Below the pieces are notes generated by a model, which was given only the letters and a program-made list of their open reading frames with translations, did no database searches and was not told the origin of the DNA. Positions 21,701 through 32,474 of a stretch of DNA of 51,946 nucleotides are shown piece by piece. The first letter of the stretch is position 1; every line of letters begins with the position of its first letter. The position numbers were made by a program, and so were the translations under genes. The DNA is taken from the NCBI GenBank assembly GCA_001584585.1, contig LSYV01000002.1, positions 5,362,096-5,414,041 on the forward strand, read 5' to 3'. This DNA comes from Gonium pectorale (Eukaryota > Chlorophyta > Chlorophyceae > Chlamydomonadales > Volvocaceae).

Positions 21701-23962
21701 CCCAGCTGCTGCCGCTCCTGTACGCGCAGACGGTGGTGCGCGAGGACATGATCCGCACGGTGGACCTGGGGCCCTTCAAGCACAAGGTAGTCAGGGGGCG
21801 CGGAGGGGGCGGAGGGCGGGGATGGCATGTACGGGGTGGCGGTGTGAAAAGGCGGAGGTGGAGGGCGGGAGGCGGGCACGGCTGTGGGCTCAGTGGTGTA
21901 AGAGGCGGTTGTTGGGCCTGCTGTGAGGCGGGCGGGTTAGTGGCTTGTGGCGTCAGTGAGGGCCGGGAGCGCCGGGGCGGAGCTCGCCCGCGGGTGCCGC
22001 CCGGCCAACGGCCAACGGCCAACTGCGCGCCGTGTATACCCCATACCCGTGTCCTGTGTGCCCCGTCTGCACCCCGCGAGGAGGGCTGAGGGGCCGTTAC
22101 TGCTCACACACGGGCATGCCCTACCCAGCGTTTATCTGCGCAAGCTCAACACCACCACACACGGGCATGCCCTACCCAGCGTTTATCTGCGCAAGCTCCA
22201 CACCACCATCCTTGCCCCTCCCCGTTCCCGCCCCCTGCCCTCCATACTCCGTGCTGCCCCGCACCGCATCGCAGATCGACGACGGTCTGGAGCTGCGCAA
22301 GGCCGCTTTCGAGTGCCTGGACATCCTGGCCGACTGCTGCCGGGACCGCCTGGAGCCGGGGCCCTTCCTGGAAGCGCTGGAGAGCGGGCTGGGAGACCAT
22401 GCAGACGTGAGAGGGGGGTGAGGGGGGGCGCTGGGCGGGTAAGAGGATACCCGGGGGTTGCGCGGGGGAGTTGAGTTGGGGGAATGGGGGGAGCCGGGAG
22501 GAGCGGGAGCCGGTGGTGGCCTGCCGCGGGGTGGTGAGCTACGTGAGAGGCGAGGCGAGGGGAGGCGAAGCGGGCGCATGAGGGGGGAGGAGTGGGGCCG
22601 GGAGGAAGGCCGCGTGCCGGGGTCGGAGGAGCTGCCGCGCCGCCGCCCGGTGCGAAGCCGCGTGCACGCCCGGGCTCCGGCTCCCCGGGGAGTCCCCCGC
22701 GGCCACAACGTTCGGGTTACCGTTGCCGACAAGTCCTCCCCGCTGCCCCTACCTGCTGCTTCGCGCGGGCTATCGTCCCCCCATCCCCCACCCCCACGCA
22801 CACGCACACGCACGTCTACATTCGCACATCAACACGAGGACGGGCGTTGCAACGTCGCGTCTCCCTCTCGTGTCTTCCCGTACATCCCCCCGTGCTCCCC
22901 CCCTTGGTCTGCACCCCACGGCTCGCGTGACGGTGCACTCCGCACCCGCACCCCGCCCCGCGCCGCCCCCAGGTCAAGATGCCCTGCCATACCACGCTGT
23001 CCAAGCTGGTGGCCACCGACCCAGGGGCAGTGCTGGCGGCGGCTGAGCGGCTGGTGGTGCCGCTGGAGAAGACCCTCACCACCCGCCTCAAGAGCGACGC
23101 AGTCAAGCAGGAGGTGCGAGGGACAGGGGGCAGGGCTTGGGTAGGCTGAGTGCCCCGGCGGCGCAAGGGGGGAGCATGGTGGGGATGCTGGCTAGGGCTA
23201 GGGCTATCCTTTCACCTGGCCCACGCTGCGGACGGGGGGGCGGCATCCATGCGCAGCGCCGGCTGTACGGCACGCAACGGAGGCCCACTGCCGGAGCGAT
23301 CCACTCCTCCTGGGTGGGTATACGCATGACAAACCGCCGCCGGGCAGTCGACAGTTGGTGCATTGCAATCGCTGCCCCCCCCCCGCCGTATGCCCCGTCG
23401 GCAGATCGACCGGCACGAGGACATGCTCCGCAGCTGCCTGCGCTGCGTGGACGCCCTGGCGCACGTGCCCGGAGCCGACAACAACGCGGCGTTCCAGGTC
23501 GGCTGGATGGGGTTGCGTAGGTTCGGGTGACGGGAGTCGGAAGACGGCCCTGCCCTCCTGGCGCTGTGTGTGGAACGGCTACCCCCTGCTCCTCGCGATG
23601 GGCCATCCCTGCGCATTCCCTGATTCTCGTGCAATGGAGCAGACCCGTGGGTCACCGTGTTTTTGCGTTTCGCTCCCGTGCCCATGGTCGCTCCATCCAT
23701 GACTATGCCCTGTCTACCTGCGCGTCCGAGCCCCACCTGCTGCTGTCATGCGGGTTATCTACGCCCGGCCTGCCCCCAGGCGGCAGCCGACCCGCGGGTC
23801 GGAGTCCGACCAAGTGCCCCCCTGCCATGCCCTTGCCGCATTGCACCGCAGGGCTTCCTGCGCAAAGTGGTCATGTCGCAACAGCCCCTCCGCGACAAGT
23901 ACGCGGCCATCCAGAAGGAGCGCGCCGAGGCGGAGGGGGTGGACGCCATGGACACCGCGTAG
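12727..23962 (+). CDS. CAND1: CAND1, cullin-associated NEDD8-dissociated protein (internally incomplete)
   Basis: Exons: 12727-12932, 13238-13499, 13752-13914, 14424-14553, 14813-14927, 15639-15808, [gap], 16346-16476, 16776-16866, 17074-17286, 17955-18311, 18795-18903, 19333-19583, 20008-20091, 20581-20736, 21517-21786, 22275-22406, 22973-23113, 23405-23497, 23852-23962; phases agree throughout. The N-terminus has KDFRYMATSDLLHELQKD, followed by NLAVSCLGYLARKV. An acidic stretch (DDDEEGGDDD) follows YDPNFAAD. Later come DQDQEVKECAIS, NEITRLPAVKA, DLGPFKHK, ELRKAAFECLD and a C-terminal MDTA. CAND1 is an all-HEAT-repeat protein that wraps un-neddylated cullin-RBX1 and exchanges SCF substrate receptors. 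About 348 residues precede and 712 follow the missing part, against about 1,230 in human CAND1. Roughly 170-190 residues between the acidic stretch and VAAEALRVCEALV are absent, next to the N run. Confidence 0.96.
14019..14102 (+). repeat. 12-bp minisatellite in a CAND1 intron (7 units)
   Basis: Seven tandem 12-bp units lie between exons 3 and 4: three of gcgcagacgcgg, then four of gcacagacgcgg. The array is open in one frame as A-Q-T-R repeats, but it is inside an intron. Confidence 0.9.
14973..15050 (+). repeat. Dispersed intronic repeat, copy 1
   Basis: The segment runs from ggaaacgggtcgcggacacc through cgaatcgcatac and aagaacttg to gtcttggcgtagttg. A clearly related copy lies at 17622-17699 in another CAND1 intron. 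It is not coding. It may be a small non-autonomous mobile element or a duplicated intron piece. Confidence 0.7.
16109..16128. other. Assembly gap (20 N) inside CAND1
   Basis: Twenty undetermined bases, probably a nominal-length scaffold gap. It falls exactly where conserved CAND1 exons are expected but absent, so the true distance is likely larger than 20 bp. Confidence 0.95.
17622..17699 (+). repeat. Dispersed intronic repeat, copy 2
   Basis: This copy shares gtcgcggacaccgaatcgca, aagaacttg, ggtcttg and cgtagtt in the same order as 14973-15050, with a small insertion (gtcgc duplicated) and several substitutions. Confidence 0.7.
19590..19655 (+). repeat. G-rich 12-bp minisatellite just after a CAND1 donor site
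   Basis: About five units of gcggggtggggg begin a few bases after the exon end at 19583. The runs of four or more G on the transcribed sense strand could form RNA G-quadruplexes beside the 5' splice site; that effect is inference. Confidence 0.85.
22107..22208 (+). repeat. 51-bp tandem duplication in a CAND1 intron
   Basis: Two nearly identical 51-bp copies (22107-22157 and 22158-22208) each contain cgggcatgccctacccagcg and tttatctgcgcaagctc. They lie about 70 bp before the acceptor of the exon at 22275. Confidence 0.9.
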
Positions 23963-24462
23963 GCGAGCGGCCGCGTGGCCAGCGGCAAAGAGAGGGCGGT
24001 CCTCGTCGCTTGATGAATGAGATCAATGGGATGTAGCGAGGGCGCAATGAGGCAAGAGACAGGATCACGCATTCAGCTGAAGGGATCGCAGGATGTTTGG
24101 TGGGCGCTAACGACATGCTGTTGCGCGTGCCGGTGCGCTTTTTCAGCCGCTTCCTTACTACGTTAAGGGCATCAAAAAGGGTTGCATTCTTATACTACCG
24201 GGCAGTCGCTCGTCCGTCGTTCTGGGCGTTGGCCCCTCAAGTCGGGCAAGCCTCTTGAAAGGGAGGCTGACCTCGGATCGGTGCATACGCGTTGCAAATT
24301 GTGTAATACGCTCGCGTGGCCGTGACCATCCCAGCTGCCTGCAGCTCCTCCCGTCCCGACACCGACGCAACCCAGATCACCACCACTGCAGCGCGTGCAC
24401 CGCATTGCGCCTTCTCGCGCGCTGAAGCCGTGTTTGCGGCCCGGTCGCATTTAGTTGCAGCA
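23963..24462. other. Intergenic region between CAND1 and the expansin-like gene
   Basis: 500 bp holding the CAND1 3' UTR and the expansin-like gene promoter and 5' UTR. A TGTAA poly(A) signal candidate is at 24302-24306. An in-frame GTG-started extension of the expansin-like reading frame exists from 24316, but the ATG at 24463 is preferred. Confidence 0.5.
24302..24306 (+). promoter_or_regulatory. TGTAA polyadenylation signal candidate for CAND1
   Basis: TGTAA lies about 340 bp after the CAND1 stop codon and before the next gene's ATG, a usual distance for chlamydomonadalean 3' UTRs. Confidence 0.45.
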
Positions 24463-27400
24463 ATGCAGCAGTGCAACAAGCAAGCGCCGCCGCGCATGGG
24501 CGCGACGGCGGCCGCGCTGTCGTCGGCACTCGCGATCGCCGCGGTGATGGCCGTGTTTGCGGCCGGCGCACACGCGCAGGGGGCCGCCCGGGCCTCGGCC
24601 GCTGCCGGGGCCGTCGCAAACGGGGCCAACTCGGCGGACGCGACCTCGAACGGCGGCGCCGCGGAGCTGCCCCCGCCTCCTGCGCCCGGCTGGGTCCGCG
24701 GCCGCACCACGTACTACGGCGGGCCCGACTACCTCTCAGCCGCCTACGACCCCGCTCGCGGTAAGGGGCGCACCGGTCGAGCTCCGCGGCTCGTATGGGG
24801 GCTTGCTTAACCCGACGGCGCTGTCCTGCGGTCCATCCCCATTCCGGGGCATCGGCTGTGACCGTCTCCTGCGCGCCTTGCAGGCAACGGCAGCTTTGGC
24901 ATCCTGACCTACGGTTCCTGCGGCTACACCAACTCGGACGGCACGCTGCCCTTCCCCGCCGATGCGGTGGCGGCGGCGGCTGACGCGGACACCGACTACC
25001 CGGGCAGCTGCGGCAGGTGGGGCGTGGGGGCGGGCCCCGGAGCGGCAGCTGGCAGGGCGGGGCGGGGCGAGGCGGGGCGGGGCCGCGGGGTGGGGCATGA
25101 GGAGGGCCTGCGGGCAACGACAGTGGCCCGCACATGCTGCGTGCGTGCTGGCGGTCATACTCGCGTTGGCGTGCGCGTGTGCCGCGGCAGCCCGCGTGGC
25201 GCTGATTCCCCTCCTTCCCTCCGTCCCTCCTTGCCCCCCTTCCCCCCTGGGTGCGGGCAGGTGCTACCAGGTCAAGTGCGTCAACGGCATAGTGGCAGGT
25301 GGGCGGTGGGGCAGCACTCAGTGCCACTCCGCGTACGGGAGCGGGCAAACGCGCGGGCGTAGGGTATTGGGACTTTTAACCCCTCCCCGTGTGTGGAGCT
25401 CATGGCCCCTATAGGCCCCTCCTCACACGTCCTACACTGGGAACCCCTCCTCTCCCGCTCCCTCTCCGGGCGGGCCCAGCGCGAGGACGCGTTGGCCGCC
25501 GATGACGACGGCGGCCGTCGCACGTCCTACCCTGGGCACGTGTGCTCAAGCTCCACATACGTGCCTCCTCTCATCCCCTCCTCATCCCCTTCCCCCCTCC
25601 CTCCCCCCGCAGCCAACAGCACCTCGCCCGTGCGGATCATCAACGGCTTCTACGACGGCGACCGCTTCCGCCCCTACCTGCCCGCCATCAACCGCAATAT
25701 TACCGACACGCGCGGCCGGCCCTGGCCCGGCAACCCCGCCGAGTCGCGCGGCCTGCAGGACGTCAGGTGCTGGGACCCCAACCAGGTGCGGTGCGACGCG
25801 CGTGCCTGCGCCCTTGTCCCCCCGCCCCACATTGGCCTTCGTCTCCTGTGTTACGCGGGTTGGTGGTGGTGCAGTGGGTTCTGGTGTTGCTTACAGTGTA
25901 TTTAGATAACTGACATTTATCGTTCGGCCCCAAACGGGCGCCCCCGTTGACGCCCTCCTGCACCCCCTGCCCCCCGCACCCCCGTCCTGCTTGCCACCAT
26001 CTTCTTCATCATTACCCCCTGCCCCCTGTCCCCCCTCGCCCTCCGCAGGTCGTCACGGTGCGCATCATCGACTCGTGCCCCTGCCGCCAGGTGCTGGCGG
26101 AGACGGCGCCCGGGGTCCAGAAGGGTGGAGAGATCCGCCGGCAGGAGTGGTGCTGCGGAGGTGAGCGTTCCTCTCTTCTCCTCGTTTGCGTGCCCCCTTC
26201 AACCCGCCCGCGCGCGCACCCGGACACCACCACTCCGCCGCCAGCACCACGATATCGTCTGGGCGTTCTCCCTCTTCCTCTTCAGCTTTCCTTTTTTGCT
26301 GTCGCGCCACCCAGCCCTCGCCCCTCCACCCCGCCGCCCACAGGCCAGAACCACTTCGACCTGTCGTTCTTCGCTTTTGAGCAGCTGGCGCACCCGGTGA
26401 GAGCGGTCGACCGGCTGGGGACTGCACAACGGAGAATCACGTGTGCAGCCCCCCCCCAAACTGAGAGGCACCTGTGGCGAGGCAGCAAGGCAGCAGCCGT
26501 CTGCGGCACGTCGGGAGGGCCGTGCGAGCGGAACCGTTGTGCGTCTCCACGCACACGCCATCCTGGTGGGGCTTGTGCGGCACTGCGTGCGACGCCTTTC
26601 CTTGTCCCCTTCCGTGCTGAGCTGCTGACGTCCCGGGTGCACTCGTCCAACGGCCGCACCGCCCGCCCGCCCGCCCGCCCGCCCGCCCGCCCGCAGGTCT
26701 ACGGAGTCATGTCCGTCGACTACCGGCCCGTCGCGTGCGACACCAACCAGCCGCTGCCCCCGCCGCCCGCGCCCGGCTTCGTCAGCAGCGTAGTGTACGA
26801 CGAAGTCATCCGCCCCGGCTGGTCCTGGTTCCCCTACTCGGCCGGCTACTTCAGGCTCCAGCAGCAAGGTGCGCAGCTGGGTGGGCGGGTTTGGGTGGAT
26901 GGGCGTCGTGAAGCCGGGCAGCGCCGTGGGGGCGTGAGCCGGTGGCGCTGCGGCCGGGGCGGCGCTCCTCTCCTTTCCCTCTTCCCCCTTCACCTCACGC
27001 ATTACCCCGGCCTAAGCCCTGCCTACCCCCTACCCCACCCAGGTGCCGGCCTGGACGGCTCCACCGGCACCTGCGTGCAGCTCAGCCCCGGCGGCGGCCT
27101 GTCGTTTCGGTGCCGGCAGTGCGGCAGGCCCGGCTACCAGCCCTTCGCGGGCGCCAGCGGCATCGGCTTCTGGATCCGCTCCACCAGCAACTCGAGCGAC
27201 CCCCTCGAGTCGTCCACGCCCCAGGGTGTGGTGCCGCCCCTCAAGCTGTTCGTGATGGCGGACGGCAGCACCGGAGGCGACGAGCACAAGTACTGCTTCA
27301 ACGAGGTCTACCTCAACACAACGGTGGGTGGGCGTGTGTGTGTGGAGTGTGCTGAAACGAAAAGACGCATACCGGTACGACGAGCGTAAGCGCGAGTGTG

Positions 27401-28034
27401 GGGTGTGTGTGGGTTGGTGGGCGGGTGGGCGGGTGGGTCGAGGCGATGGGTGACGATGGCTGGGTGGAGGAAGGTCGGGCATGTGTCCTACGCGGACTGG
27501 CTTCGCTGCGGTTCTCTATACAAATGTGTAGGACAGTGGGGATGCGGATGTGCAGCGACAACAGCCGCGGATGGGTGGGTGGGTGGGTGCGTTGGGCGGT
27601 GCGGGGTGCGGCGCTGCGGGCGCAGCGTGCATCGTGGTGCCCGCTTCCGCTGGGCCGTCGGTTGCGTGCTACAACACGCATACAAGAACTCTAGAGAGGA
27701 AGGGGGGCCCCGCCCCCTCCACGGCTGCATACCCACCCGGTCTTATGAGCGGCTTGCACGCTGCTCCGTGTGGCCGTACGCTTTCTGTTACGCCGGCGGG
27801 GTGCGAACCGCAACAGCCTCGTCGTCACGGGAATGCGGCCCCTCCGTCCTCCGCTCCTGCCCGTTGCAGAAGCCCGTCGAGACCCGTGGGCCCTGGTACC
27901 ACATCATCGTGCCCCTGGCTGACTTCAAGTGCGAGGGGGCTGTACCGTCCACGGAGCTGAACCGCTTCGACTTGCAGAATACTAACGATCGGAACGCCAA
28001 CATCTGCCTGGATGAGATTCGCATCGACAAGTGA
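24463..28034 (+). CDS. Secreted expansin-like protein with extra C-terminal Cys domain
   Basis: Exons: 24463-24760, 24884-25016, 25261-25298, 25613-25785, 26049-26160, 26344-26396, 26697-26868, 27043-27323, 27870-28034; 474 residues, all phases consistent. An N-terminal signal peptide (ALSSALAIAAVMAVFAAGAHA) is followed by an Ala/Asn-rich stretch and a short ELPPPPAPGW linker. The expansin domain shows TTYYGGPDYL, YGSCGYTNSDG, SCGRCYQVKC, VTVRIIDSCPC, the key NHFDLSFFAFEQLA and GVMSVDYRPVAC. Expansins loosen cell walls without hydrolysing them. After a second PLPPPPAPGF linker comes a ~195-residue domain with conserved-looking Cys and aromatics (WSWFPYSAGY, FRCRQCGRPGYQPF, WYHIIVPLADFKC), probably a carbohydrate-binding module in place of the plant expansin C-terminal domain. 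The ATG 33 bp downstream (24496) would also give a good signal peptide. Confidence 0.92.
26656..26693 (+). repeat. (CCCG)n simple repeat in expansin-like gene intron
   Basis: About eight consecutive CCCG/CCGC units run up to the CAG acceptor of the exon at 26697 and serve as its pyrimidine-rich tract. The same repeat appears in an intron of the cyclase-like gene near 41768. Confidence 0.8.
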
Positions 28035-28989
28035 CGGAGCGGAAAGGGATCACGCAAGGGAGTTGATTGAGCGTGCGTCGTGGGTAAGACCCCGCATTCG
28101 CAGGTTCACTCCGAGAGGAGAGTACCATGCCCCTCGACTGCAGTGGGTGGTCGGCTAGTGGCGTGGCCCTACGCACGTACACGGAACCTGTAGGCTGTCC
28201 ATCTTGTGGAGGGGGGAGGCCTCTTACGTATATTGGACGTCTGTTTACTTTTGTACGCCTATGTTGAAGGCGGCCTCCTGCCACGGCTCGACAGAGCCAT
28301 TGGCATCCGGCTGTGGTTTGCGTCCTACGGGACTTGAAGTTTGGTGGCTCGCTCAAGCGTTGAATGGCTACGAAAGGCTGGTAACAGGTGCCTGTGCGCC
28401 GTACAATGGCGCAGTGCTGCACCCCAGCATGAACTGTTTTCCAGGCCCTCTCCGTGCTACACGAGTATGATTGCCCGTGTGCACCGTGGAAATGTCGCAC
28501 GTTGCCAACCCTTGCCAACGCGGCCCGTGGGTCCGCGCGAAACCACAAGGCACATGCATGGGTCGTCTTTCCAATGATCAAAACCCAGAGCTACGTAACG
28601 ATTGACGATTTGGGCCGATTAGGATGGCCCATGCGCACGCATATCAGGCGTTGCAAGTTAAAGAGGGGCGGGAGTCGCGAAGTCGCTTGAGACAACTGTG
28701 GCGCAGAACCAAGCTTCCACATATAGAGATAAAGGAGGGCAACACGACGGGGGTGACGAGCTAGACGCGCAACGCCTCGGCGTACGAGAGAGCGGCGGCG
28801 CCCTTTACTCGGCCGAGCGACGCGGTGGCTTTGCGCGAGGCCTCGTTCTACTAATAATAAGTAGACACACTGCTTTACCTTAGGACGGCCAGCGCAGCTA
28901 GGCATTCCACTACCATCAAAATTGCCGCCTGGACCGCCCGTTTCATACTCGCTTGAACCTGCCTAGCCGCTGTGTAGCCGCTTAGAGCG
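28035..28989. other. Intergenic region upstream of the three-RRM protein gene
   Basis: 0.95 kb between the expansin-like stop and the ATG of the C3-like gene. It is visibly less GC-rich than the neighbouring exons. I see no coding exon, tRNA or clear TATA box. Confidence 0.5.
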
Positions 28990-31929
28990 ATGGTCATGGG
29001 TATGCAAAAGCCCGAGGCCGTGTGCGCCGAGCCAAAGGTGTTCGTGGGCCAGGTGCCCCATGAGGTCACCCAGGACCAGGTGTTCGCGCTCTTCTCCAAG
29101 TATGGCACCATCAAGAAGTGTGCCCTGATCACTGGGCAGGACGGCCGCAGCAAAGGCTGCGCGATGGTGACCTATGAGCGATGGGCGGAGGCAGAACTAG
29201 CCATCGAGCACGAAAATGGTACAGCTAACCTGGGAGGAGGCCGGACGCTGCTCGTGAAGTTTGCTGATCCTCCACGTGGGCGTGGCGATGGTCCAGTGAT
29301 GGGCGTGGCGCCGAAGAAGTTGTTTGTCGGACAGGTGTTGGTGCCGTCGCGCGACTCTAGACCTAAACCTGCCTGTGCATGCTTGTCCTGTGCTTGTATA
29401 GCGTGCTGCATGGGATTTGTCTGGCAGCTCAATAGGCACCGAGCGCTCAGCAGCTGTCCTTCGATCGGGCGCGCCGTCGGCGCGTCGGCGGCCGTTTGCC
29501 AGCCGCGTTCAGCTGTACATGATATCAGCGTCTTGTTTTACAAATTAGGCACGCCTAGTCAGCGCTTCACGGCCAGCGTTTCTCGCAGCTTCGCTCCACG
29601 TTTACCCTTAGCGTGCATAGCGTTGCGGGCTGTTCAGCAGCATGCATGATGCGTCCATTGTATCCTGGGGACCGGGCCGGAGCTGCAGCGGGCCCTGGAA
29701 AGGGGGGCGCCCTTCCCCCCGTGTATGCGTTACACGTGGCCCCGGCAGCACAGCCCGCCCCGACGGGTTTTGCAATAGATTTATGAGCGAGGGTGCGGGG
29801 TTGTTTATAGAGCGCGTGTCTGTGTTGTCTTGCACGCGCCACCTGCCATTGCGCACTTGTTCTTGCACGCAACCGCTGTTTGCCTGCATCTGCACTTGCT
29901 TGCTCGCGCCCCATACCCGCTGTATGGCTGATCCTTCCTACCCACCGAACGTTGGCCCTCGCAGATTCCCCAGCACACGACGGACCAGCATATCCGTACG
30001 CTGTTTGCGCCGTTTGGGAACATCACTGACGTCCACGTCCTCAACAAGGGCAACGCCCCAGGCACGTCTTTGCATCCTAGATAGTGGGCTCGTCGTGTTG
30101 TGCTGGATGTTGCTGGATGGGTGTGCGTCGGACTAGAGCTCCGGATCAGCCCGAAGAAAGGGCTGGAGTGCAGCGGGGCCTCCAGCATACCTGCGTACTG
30201 AGGCCCTGGAAACGCTCCTGGACAAACCGCTGTTTCTGGCTGCTTGACCTTGCCAGGCTGCGCTTTTGTGACGTTCGAGCGGTGGTCGCACGCGGAGGCG
30301 GCCATTCTGGCGCTCAACGGCCAGACCCTGATCGAGGGCGCGACGACGCCCATGGTGGTCAAGTTTGCTGATGCCAAGGTGATGGACCCCGGTATGGGCC
30401 CTGCCGGGCAGAAGCGCCAGTTTAACGCCATGGATGGCCAGCAGGGCTTCCCGGGCGGCGGGCCAGCGGGCAACAAGCGGACCTTCACGGGGGCGGCTGG
30501 CCCAGGTGCAATGGGCATGGCGGGCATGGCGGCGGCCGGGTATAACCCGTACGCCGCCGCCGCGGCCATGGGCTACGACATGAGCACCATGGCGGCTATG
30601 GGCTACGGCAACATGGGCATGATGGCGGGCATGGCGGGGATGCAGGTGAGCAGGGACCGGAAACGACCGGACGGGAGGTTCGGCAGATAGCGGGCCGCGT
30701 TGCAGGGCGAGAGGAATATGTAGGGCTTGTGTGGACGCGAGTCATACGGTGACGAGTTCATACCTGCCTGTGCGGTGACAGGGGCGTGGCCATCCGGATC
30801 GGCCAGCCTCCGCAAGCCAGGCCAAATGAGGCCTTAAAGCTGGGGCATTGGTTTTGCACGCAATCGCTGGCATGCCTTGTCGGGCTCCTGTCCTCCCTCC
30901 CTTCCGCTTGGCTGCTGCCTGCCACTGCTGGCCACTGTTTACCCGCGTGTAGGGGATGGGCGGCCTCCCCGGGCAAGCCGGGCAGCAGGGCATGGGCGCT
31001 GCCGGCGGCATGGGCGGCGCCCAGGGCCTCGGTGCGGCGGGCATGGGCGGAATGGCTGGTATGGGTGGCATGGCGGGTGGCATGGCGGGTATGGGCGGTA
31101 TGGGCGGCATGGGCGGCGGCCTGATGGCGGGCATGGCCGGGATGAACATGATGGGCCTCGGCATGGGCGGCGGCGGCATGGGCATGAACAAGCCGGCCGG
31201 GCTTCAAGAGGGACCCAAGGCCTGGAAGCTCTTCATCGGGCAGGTGGGTTGATCGATGGCGGAACGGGGTCGGGACCGGCGCCGAATAAGACCGGGGCCG
31301 TTGAAAACGCCGCTGCTTCTGTCGCTTCCGTGTCAGCTGCACGGCCGGCACGGTTTGGCCGGGTACGTGCTGTGCGCCATGAGTGCGCAGGGCATAGGGC
31401 AGCACTCGATATGATGGCATGTGAGTTGAAATGCGTCTGAGGGACTTTTGGTACCGCAAGTCAGCCAAGCGCACATGATGGCATATGGCGTCTACGTGCT
31501 GCGTTTCATCCCAACCTACCCCAATGGCAGGTTCCGTTCGAGGCCAACGAGACGGACCTTTGGCCAATTTTCAGCCCGCTGGGGAACATCCTGGAGCTGG
31601 TCATCCTGCGGCACCAGGGGAAGTCCAAGGGGTGCGCGTTCCTCACCTATGAGAACCGCACCGACGCGGAGAAGGCGATCCGCTCGCTCGACAGCCAGGT
31701 CTCCGTGCCCAGCGACCCTCGGGGGCGGCTCCTCACCGTCAAGTACGCTAAGTAAGTGGCACGTGCTCATGGCTTGGTGGGTGTAGCAGAAGGAAGCTCT
31801 GCGAAGCACTTTGCAAAGCGGGGTGGCAATAGCTGCAAGCTTTGCAACGTCGCCGACTCTCTGTGCCTTCTGCCCTTTCTCTTATGTCCCTGCAGCACTG
31901 CGTCGGCGGCAGCGAGCGGCGCCATGTAA
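28990..31929 (+). CDS. C3: Three-RRM CELF/Bruno-type RNA-binding protein, CHLAMY1 C3-subunit-like
   Basis: Exons: 28990-29334, 29965-30061, 30257-30645, 30953-31243, 31531-31751, 31896-31929; 458 residues. RRM1 has KVFVGQVP and the RNP1-like SKGCAMVTY; RRM2 has KLFVGQIPQHTTD and GCAFVTFERW; RRM3 has KLFIGQVPFEANETDL and SKGCAFLTYENR. Two RRMs, a long Met/Gly/Ala-rich spacer (residues ~235-350) and a last RRM is the CELF/CUG-BP layout. In Chlamydomonas the C3 subunit of CHLAMY1 has this layout, binds UG-repeat 3' UTR elements and helps set circadian phase. Intron 2 starts with GC (CAG|GCACGT), the only phase that keeps the GCAFVTF motif. The final intron begins GTAAGT inside GCT-AAG-TAA, so failure to splice ends the protein there, while splicing adds a short Ala/Ser tail ending SAAASGAM. 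Orthology to C3 is likely but was not tested. Confidence 0.92.
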
Positions 31930-32079
31930 GCGGCGTGTACATTCGTGGCAGTGGCTGGCGACCTACGATCCTGGCCAGCGTCATTGTTCGATTGTCGGAC
32001 CCCACATAGAGCGGTTAACTGATGCGGCGATGCACAGGCAGCGAGACCTGTGATGGCAGGTTAGAGGGACTACGATGAC

Positions 32080-32103
32080 GGTAGTCCCGCGGAGGGGACT
32101 ACC
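32080..32103 (+). other. Perfect 9-bp stem-loop in the C3-like 3' region
   Basis: ggtagtccc, a 6-nt loop (gcggag), then gggactacc. It lies about 150 bp after the C3-like stop codon and may be a 3' UTR structure. A chance inverted repeat is possible. Confidence 0.6.
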
Positions 32104-32469
32104 GGTAGACGCGCACATTGCGCTAATCAGATAGACGACGTTGGCTGCGCTACGGCGTAGGAATTGGAGGGGACTGAGGACTGAAAGAAGGCGGCTCGGG
32201 CACGCGGGACGGATTGACCTGCAATTCGAAAACAGCTACGGGTGGGTGGCGGATGGCGACTTGGCGATGCAGGACTGGCCCACGTTTGCTGACGTCAGGC
32301 TATACGGGTGTGTGTGGTCTGCCGGTACATAAGTGTGTGTGAGCGGTTGTTCTCCTGCACGGGCCACTCCCTGTGACGCAAAAGATCCCTCTTTAAAGAG
32401 AAAGAGACAGAAGGGAATGTGGCACCGGAACCTGAGCAACCCGAACCCAATTTCTGGTTTTTGTGAGCA

Positions 32470-32474
32470 TGTAA
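32470..32474 (+). promoter_or_regulatory. TGTAA polyadenylation signal candidate for the C3-like gene
   Basis: TGTAA about 540 bp after the stop codon at 31929. Motif and position only; 3' UTRs of this length are common in chlamydomonadalean genes. Confidence 0.4.

Noticed and set aside
28078..28120. Possible tRNA-like segment with a gcaggttcactccg box
   Set aside because: No matching acceptor stem, anticodon arm or A box could be folded around it.
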